Assembly: GCA_027075825.1 (NCBI GenBank) | Contig: JALSZZ010000048.1 | Coordinates: 1-5,043 of the forward strand | Length of the DNA stretch: 5,043 nucleotides | Direction: 5' to 3' | Source of the DNA: Mariprofundaceae bacterium | Lineage (GTDB): Bacteria > Pseudomonadota > Zetaproteobacteria > Mariprofundales > Mariprofundaceae | Part shown: piece by piece, positions 1-5,043 of the stretch | Layout: the number at the start of each line of letters is the position of its first letter | How positions within the stretch are numbered: the stretch's first letter is position 1 | The notes under the pieces: generated by a model | Databases searched by the model: none | What the model was told of the DNA's origin: nothing | Seen by the model: the letters and a program-made list of their open reading frames with translations, nothing else | Made by a program: the position numbers and the translations under genes

Positions 1-107
1 AAAATCAGCCACATCACCGAATACATGGTGTTGCGTGCCAGTACCACGCCAGCGCCAGCCAGCACGGTCATCGCCGCAAACACATAAAAGAAAAACGCTT
101 CAATCAT
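1..107 (-). CDS. nuoJ: NADH-quinone oxidoreductase subunit J (NuoJ), 3' end outside window
   Basis: Only the first 35 codons and two bases are in the window. The translation starts MIEAFFFYVFAAMTVLAGAG and continues VVLARNTMYSVMWLI. This is a first transmembrane helix (about residues 4-23) followed by the short ARN-type loop and the start of helix 2, as expected for NuoJ (ND6 homologue), a membrane-arm subunit of complex I usually about 165-210 residues long. The call rests on this hydrophobic pattern and on position: nuoJ follows nuoI in nearly all nuo operons. ATG at 107 is preceded by a strong purine-rich ribosome-binding site; the next in-frame ATG (codon 13) lies inside the helix and is a poor alternative. 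The gap to nuoI is 25 bases, the largest in the window. Confidence 0.9.
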   Translation of the reverse strand, partial: MIEAFFFYVFAAMTVLAGAGVVLARNTMYSVMWLI

Positions 108-109
108 GA

Positions 110-123
110 CCCCTCCGTCCTTT
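110..123 (-). promoter_or_regulatory. Ribosome binding site region of nuoJ (two tandem cores)
   Basis: In the 25-base nuoI-nuoJ gap the minus strand carries AAAGGA (123-118) and then GGAGGGG (116-110). The first core is ten bases from ATG at 107; the GGAGG of the second is only four bases away. Either could serve. This supports ATG at 107 as the nuoJ start. Confidence 0.75.
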
Positions 124-132
124 CAGGCGCAA

Positions 133-621
133 TCAGCGATATGGTTCGTCGGCTTTGATGTTGCGCGCAATCTGCGCCTCATAACGATCGCCAACTTCCA
201 GTAATTTCTGCTTGTCATAAAACAGGCAATCGCGATCTTCACCGCCATATTCAAACACCTGGGTTTCGACAATAGCATCCACCGGACAGGCTTCCTGACA
301 CAGACCGCAGAAGATGCATTTACTCAAATCAATATCGTAACGGGTGGTGCGACGCGAACCGTCATCCCGTTCTTCCGATTCAATGGTGATCGCCATCGCC
401 GGACATACGGCTTCGCACAGCTTGCAGGCAATACAGCGTTCCTCACCATTTTCATAGCGGCGCAAGGCGTGCAGACCGCGAAAACGCGGCGATAACGGCG
501 TGCGCTCCTCCGGGTACTCCACGGTGATTTTTTTCTGGAACAGATAACGGCCAGTCACTGACAGGCCTTTGACCAGTTCCAGTAACAGCCATGTCTTCGA
601 GGCTTTCTTCAACAAACTCAT
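133..621 (-). CDS. nuoI: NADH-quinone oxidoreductase subunit I (NuoI)
   Basis: NuoI is the ferredoxin-like peripheral-arm subunit carrying clusters N6a and N6b, which pass electrons to N2 in NuoB. The protein has 162 residues. An amphipathic N-terminal stretch (about 9-30) is thought in homologues to lie on the membrane surface. The family block [20 protein letters not shown] (44-63) leads into the first 4Fe-4S motif, [12 protein letters not shown] (Cys63, 66, 69, 73). The second is [12 protein letters not shown] (Cys102, 105, 108, 112), so all eight ligands are present. The length and sequence resemble alpha/beta-proteobacterial NuoI and mitochondrial TYKY rather than the longer E. coli protein (about 180 residues). 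ATG at 621 follows GGAGGT by six bases and lies three bases after the nuoH stop. The stop is TGA at 135-133. Confidence 0.97.
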   Translation of the reverse strand: MSLLKKASKTWLLLELVKGLSVTGRYLFQKKITVEYPEERTPLSPRFRGLHALRRYENGEERCIACKLCEAVCPAMAITIESEERDDGSRRTTRYDIDLSKCIFCGLCQEACPVDAIVETQVFEYGGEDRDCLFYDKQKLLEVGDRYEAQIARNIKADEPYR

Positions 622-624
622 CGC

Positions 625-1725
625 TTACCTCCAGGGCTGGTAGAAACCAATAATATCTTGCAGGCCCGGCGTGTAGATAAAAATACCTACTACCGCAATC
701 CATGCCAGCGTCCACGGCAGGAAGACCTTCCAGCCCAGACGCATCATCTGGTCATAACGGTAACGTGGGAAGGTTGCCCGAAACCAGATGAAGACAAACA
801 CAAAAAACGCCGTTTTGGCCAGCAACCAAACCGTTCCGGGGATAAAATCAAGGAACGGAAACGGCGCATACCAGCCTCCCAGGAAGAGGATGGAAGTCAT
901 CAGACTGATCAGAATCAGCGCTGCATATTCGGCCAGTGAGAAGGTCGCGAACCACATACCGGAATATTCCACAAAATAACCCGCGACCAGTTCTGCTTCG
1001 CCTTCAACCAGATCAAACGGTGTGCGATTGGTTTCTGCACAGCCAGAGATCAGATAGACAAGGAACATGGGAAACAGCGGAATAATATACCAGTGCCAGA
1101 AGCCACCTTCCTGCGCATGCACAATGCCGGATAAATCCATGGTGCCTGCCAGCATCAGCACGCATACCAGGGCAAAGCCCATGGAAATTTCATACGACAC
1201 CATCTGACAGGTGGCGCGCACGGCACCGATCAGCGCATATTTGGAATTGGATGCCCAGCCGGCCAGCAGAATGCCGTAAATCGCCAGGCTGGAAATCGCC
1301 ATCACATAGAGCACGCCCACATTAAGATGGGCAATGGCCATCACCTGTGGTGTTTCCACATCGGCAAACCATGTGCGAACGCCATCGTGAATCTGCAGAA
1401 TGGAATGGCTCATTTCACCAAACGGTACCACCGAGAAAGCGATCAGCGCAGGCGTTAAGGCAACCACCGGCGCAGCCACGAACAAAAACTTGTTCGCCCT
1501 GGTGGGGATGATTGATTCTTTCAAAAACAGTTTCAGACCATCAGCCAGAGGCTGCAACAAGCCATGCGGTCCCACGCGGTTACAGCCCTTACGTGCCTGA
1601 ATCAGACCAATAACACGTCGTTCCGCGTAAGTAATGTAGGCAACGGAAAGTGCAACAGGCACGGCGATCAAGAGAATCTCCACGATCCATACGATCGTGG
1701 TCAGAAGAATATTCACCCAATCCAT
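625..1725 (-). CDS. nuoH: NADH-quinone oxidoreductase subunit H (NuoH)
   Basis: NuoH (ND1 homologue) is the inner-membrane subunit that joins the two arms and forms part of the quinone chamber. Its 366 residues are in the normal bacterial range or slightly above it. About eight hydrophobic segments are readable: roughly 7-31, 80-102, 131-156, 172-196, 211-230, 263-285, 297-319 and 335-353. Family signatures are the first cytoplasmic loop AERRVIGLIQARKGCNRVGP (34-53), LLQPLADGLKLFLKE (56-70), the ASNSKYALIGAVRATCQMVS region (158-177), and the acidic quinone-site loop NRTPFDLVEGEAELVAGYF (233-251; Glu241, 243, 245, 253) followed by EYSGM. FPRYRYDQMMRLGWKVFLP (319-337) is the conserved late loop. 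One oddity is Cys48, where homologues normally have Pro (see findings). The ATG at 1725 follows the nuoG stop by one base and has a GAGGGGGG ribosome-binding site in the end of nuoG. Confidence 0.97.
   Translation of the reverse strand: MDWVNILLTTIVWIVEILLIAVPVALSVAYITYAERRVIGLIQARKGCNRVGPHGLLQPLADGLKLFLKESIIPTRANKFLFVAAPVVALTPALIAFSVVPFGEMSHSILQIHDGVRTWFADVETPQVMAIAHLNVGVLYVMAISSLAIYGILLAGWASNSKYALIGAVRATCQMVSYEISMGFALVCVLMLAGTMDLSGIVHAQEGGFWHWYIIPLFPMFLVYLISGCAETNRTPFDLVEGEAELVAGYFVEYSGMWFATFSLAEYAALILISLMTSILFLGGWYAPFPFLDFIPGTVWLLAKTAFFVFVFIWFRATFPRYRYDQMMRLGWKVFLPWTLAWIAVVGIFIYTPGLQDIIGFYQPWR
627..632 (-). promoter_or_regulatory. Ribosome binding site of nuoI, overlapping nuoH stop
   Basis: GGAGGT, a near-consensus Shine-Dalgarno, overlaps the last nuoH codons: Trp TGG, Arg AGG, and the T of the TAA stop. 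A ribosome ending nuoH therefore covers the nuoI initiation site. The GGAGG core is six bases from ATG at 621. Confidence 0.85.
1680..1700 (-). repeat. Perfect 8-bp inverted repeat near the 5' end of nuoH
   Basis: CCACGATC (1680-1687) and GATCGTGG (1693-1700) pair exactly around a 5-base loop. The hairpin covers about codons 9-16 of nuoH, starting some 25 bases after the start codon, where the first membrane helix is encoded. A stem of this length is not rare by chance in 5 kb, so this is a description only. Confidence 0.6.
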
Positions 1726-1726
1726 T

Positions 1727-4081
1727 TTATACCCCCCTCAGACTGGCCGATGACTCCGTACTCAGATCACCCGCACCACCGCGCTTGGCAACGAACAACA
1801 CGCCTTCAGCAACATCCTCACGTGTGCCGACATGGTGGGTGATTTCCCCGCTGGCCGTGCGAATCACGCATTCGCCTTCTTCCAGACCCAGTTGCCGCAA
1901 GGTATGCGGATGCACCAGCACATCAGGTAGTGCAAACAACTGCCCTGCTTCGCGCAACAGACCGGAAGCCCGCGCCCATGCACCTTCCCGATACATGGAA
2001 AAACGACTGACGATATCAAGCGCCATCGCTGGTTCAACCCCCGAGGGCAGGCAACGCGCATTGCGGTTTCGCGCCGTGGGCATTCGCCACTCAGCCCTCT
2101 TCTTGCCAGCAAATACATCAGCCAATTCAGGCATGAATACGACTGCCTTCTCACGCAGCTCGTCCAGCGATACCGCCGGCACATCGTCGGTGCCAAGCTC
2201 CTGCGTCAAGCGCATCATCACCTTCCACAGCGGACGTTCCTCACCAATGGAACGCAGTGGCTTGTCCGCAATGCGAACACGGCCTTCCATATTCACAAAA
2301 GTGCCTTCAATTTCCGAATAAGCAGCGGCTGGCAGTTGCACATCGGCAAATTCCGCGATCTGACCGCCAATCGCGCCCACCTGCACCAATGGTACCTGCC
2401 CCAGTACGCGCCGCGCCTGCATGGAGAACAAGCCATCCCCCAGCGGATCGCTGCCGATCAGCATCAGAGCATCCAGTTCACCGGCCTCCGCCGCCTGTAA
2501 CAATTCACCGACGCCCGTGCGAATATCGCCAAAGACAGCGCTGAGTACCTGCGCATTCATGCCCTCAGGAATCAGGTTGCGGCCATCATCTCCTGCCTCG
2601 CCATGACCTGCCGAACGCATCAGCAAATCAATACCATGAATCAATGCCGCCGCATCCTCATGGGCGCGAATTTCTTCACCTACCAACACAGCGCAGCGTT
2701 CCGCCATCAGCGCATCAGCCAGCAATTTACCTGCTTCATGACGCGCCGGAATTCTCTCCAGCCAGGCTTCCATGGCTGGAGAGCCTTTGCCGACATCTTT
2801 CAATTGCTCCATGGCACGGGCAATTACCGCTGGCCAGTCACGTGGACGAATCAGCGCATCCTTGCCAGGCGAGGTATTGGTGCGGTAGTTCATGGTGCCA
2901 ATGCGCGTCAAGGCTTTGCCATTGGCTACCCGTCGGCGCAAACGCTGCATCAGAATCGGCAGGCGCTGGCGCAAATCAGAGCCAAGAATCACCACTTCAT
3001 CAGCAGCTTCAATCTCGGCAGTACTCATGCTCAGCCCCTCTTCAAAAGCGAAGGGCCGCATATCACGGCGATGCAAGTCAAAGGCAACCTTCGCCTCGTT
3101 CATCACCGTATCATGCAGCAGGCGGATCGAAGTCAGCCCTTCAAGACTCCAGGACGGTGAGAAGATGATGCCAACTTTTTTATCTTTCAGCAGTTCTTTT
3201 GCCCGCGTCAGCGCCTCATTCCAGTCACAGGCAAGCAGTTCACCCTGTTTGCGAACCGCCGGTACCAGCAAGCGGTCGTCCGAACGAAAGGCATCATAAA
3301 CATAACGCCCACGGTCACAAATCCAGGCCTCCGCACCCTCAGGATCGTGCTTGATACGGATCACTTCATCGCCACGTGATTCAATAATTACATCACAGCC
3401 ATGCGGACACTGAATGCAGGTGCTGTGATGACGTTCCAGTTCCCAGGGACGGGAAACATCATTGGAAGGCTTGTCCAGCAAAGCGCCCACCGGGCAAAGC
3501 TCAGCCAGATTACCAGCCAGTTCAGAACGCAAAGTGTCCTCAACAATGGAATCAATGCGCATATGATCACCGCGATTGAGCACGCCCATATCACCAGTGC
3601 CTGCCACTTCTTCGGCAAAACGCACACAGCGCGTGCAATGAATACAGCGGGTCATGCAGGTGGTGATAAACGGGCCAAGGTTCTTGTCTTCCGTGCGCCG
3701 CTTGGGTTCCACATAGCGACCTTGTGAGGCACCATGCTCAACAGAATAATCCTGTAGCTTGCAATCACCACCCTGATCGCACACCGGGCAATCCAGCGGA
3801 TGGTGAATCAACAAATATTCCATCACCATCTTGCGATCTTTTTTCAGCGTCTCGGTCTGCGTGCGCACCCTCATGTCTTCAGCCACAGGCGTACAGCAGG
3901 ACGCGGCAGGCTTCGGCCAGCCTTCCACTTCGACCAGACACATACGGCAATTCGCCGCTACTTTTAATTCCGGGTGATAGCAAAAATAAGGAACATCCAC
4001 GCCATGCATACGGCAGGCTTCCAGAATACTGGTATTGGCCGGAACCGTTACTTCCTTGTCATCAATATAAAGCGTCGTCAT
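1727..4081 (-). CDS. nuoG: NADH-quinone oxidoreductase subunit G (NuoG)
   Basis: NuoG is the large iron-sulphur subunit of the complex I peripheral arm and relays electrons from NuoF towards NuoI. Its 784 residues are shorter than E. coli NuoG (about 908) and longer than the mitochondrial 75 kDa homologue (about 727). The N-terminal 2Fe-2S ferredoxin domain has Cys34, 45, 48 and 62 (cluster N1b). The His-Cys motif HPLDCPVC with Cys107 (His94, Cys98, 101, 107) fits N5. Cys146, 149, 152 and 196 fit N4. A fourth set, Cys222, 225, 229 and 255, fits the optional cluster N7 at the entrance of a molybdopterin-oxidoreductase-like domain. That domain continues with LIGSDPLGDGLF (about 541-552) and SEIEGTFVNMEGRVR (about 588-602) and ends in a dinucleotide-binding-like fold (from about 714). 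No molybdenum cofactor is expected in this family. ATG at 4081 sits 8 bases after GGAG and matches the usual N-terminus. Confidence 0.97.
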   Translation of the reverse strand: MTTLYIDDKEVTVPANTSILEACRMHGVDVPYFCYHPELKVAANCRMCLVEVEGWPKPAASCCTPVAEDMRVRTQTETLKKDRKMVMEYLLIHHPLDCPVCDQGGDCKLQDYSVEHGASQGRYVEPKRRTEDKNLGPFITTCMTRCIHCTRCVRFAEEVAGTGDMGVLNRGDHMRIDSIVEDTLRSELAGNLAELCPVGALLDKPSNDVSRPWELERHHSTCIQCPHGCDVIIESRGDEVIRIKHDPEGAEAWICDRGRYVYDAFRSDDRLLVPAVRKQGELLACDWNEALTRAKELLKDKKVGIIFSPSWSLEGLTSIRLLHDTVMNEAKVAFDLHRRDMRPFAFEEGLSMSTAEIEAADEVVILGSDLRQRLPILMQRLRRRVANGKALTRIGTMNYRTNTSPGKDALIRPRDWPAVIARAMEQLKDVGKGSPAMEAWLERIPARHEAGKLLADALMAERCAVLVGEEIRAHEDAAALIHGIDLLMRSAGHGEAGDDGRNLIPEGMNAQVLSAVFGDIRTGVGELLQAAEAGELDALMLIGSDPLGDGLFSMQARRVLGQVPLVQVGAIGGQIAEFADVQLPAAAYSEIEGTFVNMEGRVRIADKPLRSIGEERPLWKVMMRLTQELGTDDVPAVSLDELREKAVVFMPELADVFAGKKRAEWRMPTARNRNARCLPSGVEPAMALDIVSRFSMYREGAWARASGLLREAGQLFALPDVLVHPHTLRQLGLEEGECVIRTASGEITHHVGTREDVAEGVLFVAKRGGAGDLSTESSASLRGV
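1732..1739 (-). promoter_or_regulatory. Ribosome binding site of nuoH, inside end of nuoG
   Basis: GAGGGGGG lies at the end of nuoG (codons for Leu-Arg-Gly-Val) and precedes the nuoH ATG at 1725, with about ten bases between the GAGG core and the start. The run of six G allows more than one pairing register with the 16S rRNA tail. Its position within the translated nuoG end suggests coupling. Confidence 0.75.
2754..2783 (-). repeat. Perfect 11-bp inverted repeat inside nuoG
   Basis: The arms CTCTCCAGCCA (2754-2764) and TGGCTGGAGAG (2773-2783) are exact reverse complements with an 8-base loop. In the nuoG message this forms a stable hairpin over the codons for roughly residues 433-443, within the protein segment SPAMEAWLER. 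No U-tract follows, so it is not a standard intrinsic terminator. Its function, if any, is unknown. Confidence 0.85.
4078..4081 (-). other. nuoF stop / nuoG start overlap (ATGA)
   Basis: The four bases read ATGA on the minus strand: the nuoG ATG (4081-4079) and the nuoF TGA (4080-4078) share two bases. Such overlaps usually mean the terminating ribosome, or its 30S subunit, restarts on the next gene. That would favour equal output of NuoF and NuoG, which form one module with NuoE. Confidence 0.9.
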
Positions 4082-5043
4082 GCCTTGTTCTCCGCCAGAT
4101 AACTGTTGACCTCATCCGGGAACATGCTGAGCAAGGACAGAATCGGTGCGGCTGCACCATCTGCCAGTGCGCAAATCGTGCGCCCGGCCATATGTTCGGA
4201 GGCATCTTTTAATACCTCAATATCCCTGGCATTACAGCCGCCAGCTTCCAGTCGCAACATCACACGCTCCAGCCAGCCCGTCCCCTCGCGGCACGGCGTA
4301 CACTGACCACAGGATTCATGCGCATAAAAATGCGATAAGCGGCGCGTCACCGCCACCACATCAGCCGTTTCATCCATAATAATCACGGCACCGGAACCCA
4401 GCATGGAGCCAGCCTTGTGAATTTCATCATAGGCCATCGGCACATCATAATGCTCAGGCCCCAGCCATGGCGTAGAGGAACCACCGGGAATCACGGCCTT
4501 GGGCACATCGCCATGCTGCAGGCCACCGCAATACTCCTCCACCAACACGCGCAACGGCATCCCCATGGGCACTTCGTAATTACCGGGTTTGTTGACGTGA
4601 CCGGAAACCGAAAAAATCTTCATACCCGCGCTGTTGGGCACACCGATCTGCTTATGCCACTGTCCGCCATGCTCCAGAATTGCCGGAATAGTCGCCAGGG
4701 TTTCCACATTGTTGACCACCGTCGGGCAGCGGTAAAAACCTTCAACTGCCGGGAACGGCGGTTTAAAACGTGGACGACCGGGACGGCCTTCCAGCGATTC
4801 GATCAATGCCGTTTCTTCCCCGCAGACGTAGGCACCAGCGCCACGATGCACGGTCAGATGCATACTGAAATCCGTGCTGAGAATATGTTCACCCAGCAAC
4901 CCTGCAGCATACGCCTCTTTAATCGCGGCATTCATGACGTTGGCTTCGTGCAGGAATTCACCGCGAATATAGATATAGGCATCATGCACACCGAGGGCAA
5001 AACCCGCCATAATCATGCCTTCAATCAGCAGATGCGGATCAAA
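4078..5043 (-). CDS. nuoF: NADH-quinone oxidoreductase subunit F (NuoF), 5' end outside window
   Basis: NuoF is the peripheral-arm subunit that binds NADH and FMN and holds 4Fe-4S cluster N3, where electrons enter complex I. The frame is open to the window edge (FDPHLLIEG precedes the first visible Met at 5016), so that Met is internal. With 321 visible residues against a usual length of about 420-445, roughly the first 100-120 are missing, including the Gly-rich NADH/FMN loop. Visible in order, numbered from the window edge: the DPHLLIEGMIMAGFALGVHD segment; GAGAYVCGEETALIESLEG and the PPFPAVEGFYRCPTVVNNVETLA stretch of the flavin/NADH domain; an SLBB-type region starting KIFSVSGHVNKPGNYEVP; and the N3 motif SCGQCTPC (Cys 245, 248, 251) with the fourth ligand Cys 291 in TICALADGAAAP. 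The stop TGA overlaps the nuoG start. The identification is firm. Confidence 0.97.
   Translation of the reverse strand, partial: FDPHLLIEGMIMAGFALGVHDAYIYIRGEFLHEANVMNAAIKEAYAAGLLGEHILSTDFSMHLTVHRGAGAYVCGEETALIESLEGRPGRPRFKPPFPAVEGFYRCPTVVNNVETLATIPAILEHGGQWHKQIGVPNSAGMKIFSVSGHVNKPGNYEVPMGMPLRVLVEEYCGGLQHGDVPKAVIPGGSSTPWLGPEHYDVPMAYDEIHKAGSMLGSGAVIIMDETADVVAVTRRLSHFYAHESCGQCTPCREGTGWLERVMLRLEAGGCNARDIEVLKDASEHMAGRTICALADGAAAPILSLLSMFPDEVNSYLAENKA
4090..4093 (-). promoter_or_regulatory. Ribosome binding site of nuoG
   Basis: GGAG lies eight bases before the nuoG ATG, inside the last codons of nuoF. It supports the start at 4081. Confidence 0.75.

Noticed and set aside
1..65. Repeated CTGGC units in the start of nuoJ, considered as a tandem repeat
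   Set aside because: The spacing is irregular and the units simply encode the small and hydrophobic residues of the first membrane helix (VLAGAGVVLA).
452..715. Minus-strand open frame of 87 codons across the nuoH/nuoI junction
   Set aside because: An alternative frame of two clearly identified genes; no family resemblance.
1479..1496. 7-bp hairpin (CGAACAA / TTGTTCG) with a 4-base loop in nuoH, considered as a terminator
   Set aside because: Short, AT-rich, in the middle of a gene, without a T-tract; one or more such stems are expected by chance in 5 kb.
1650..2321. Plus-strand open frame of 223 codons across the end of nuoG and start of nuoH
   Set aside because: It is fully antisense to conserved nuo genes, rich in Ser, Arg and Pro with no recognisable domain, and fits a shadow of codon bias.
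2603..3168. Overlapping plus-strand open frames of 185 and 174 codons opposite nuoG
   Set aside because: Two frames open over the same stretch show base-composition shadowing; neither resembles a known protein nor has a convincing initiation site.
3799..3830. 9-bp inverted repeat (GATGGTGAT / ATCACCATC) with a 14-base loop in nuoG
   Set aside because: It encodes the conserved MVMEYLLIHHPLD segment around the N5 ligand His94, so the symmetry follows from the protein; stems of this size are also not rare with long loops.
3724..4212. Plus-strand open frame of 162 codons opposite the nuoF/nuoG junction
   Set aside because: Antisense to motif-bearing parts of NuoF and NuoG; low-complexity composition and no domain.
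4078..5016. Taking the Met codon at 5016 as the real nuoF start
   Set aside because: The frame stays open to the window edge and encodes FDPHLLIEG, conserved NuoF sequence, just upstream; the protein would also lack its NADH/FMN-binding N-terminal part.

Overview
The window is a piece of the respiratory complex I (NADH:quinone oxidoreductase, type 1, nuo) operon. All genes are on the minus strand, so the transcript runs from high to low coordinates: nuoF (5' end outside the window), nuoG, nuoH, nuoI and nuoJ (3' end outside the window). This is the canonical F-G-H-I-J order. Nothing in the window is foreign to the operon: there are no tRNA or rRNA genes, mobile elements, CRISPR arrays or accessory genes, and no intergenic gap exceeds 25 bases.

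Layout: 5043-4078 nuoF (321 visible codons plus stop; NADH/FMN/4Fe-4S subunit); 4081-1727 nuoG (784 aa, iron-sulphur chain subunit, overlapping nuoF by ATGA); 1725-625 nuoH (366 aa, membrane quinone-site subunit, one base after nuoG); 621-133 nuoI (162 aa, two 4Fe-4S clusters, three bases after nuoH); 107-1 nuoJ (first 35 codons, membrane subunit, 25 bases after nuoI). The Shine-Dalgarno sequences of nuoG, nuoH and nuoI lie in the last codons of the gene before, which points to one polycistronic message with coupled translation. No internal promoter or terminator is evident.

How the genes work together: NuoF takes electrons from NADH through FMN to its 4Fe-4S cluster. NuoG carries them along several clusters, NuoI passes them on towards cluster N2 (in NuoB, not in the window), and quinone is reduced at the interface with NuoH. 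NuoH and NuoJ belong to the proton-translocating membrane arm.

Organism: the proteins look proteobacterial (Pseudomonadota). The 162-residue NuoI and 784-residue NuoG are unlike the longer enterobacterial forms and closer to alpha/beta-proteobacterial and mitochondrial-type complex I. A beta-, gamma- or zeta-proteobacterium is plausible, but I cannot fix the lineage from the sequence alone. I found no novel system. The points most worth a second look are a complete N7 cluster ligand set in NuoG, a perfect 11-bp inverted repeat inside nuoG, and a Pro-to-Cys change in a conserved loop of NuoH.
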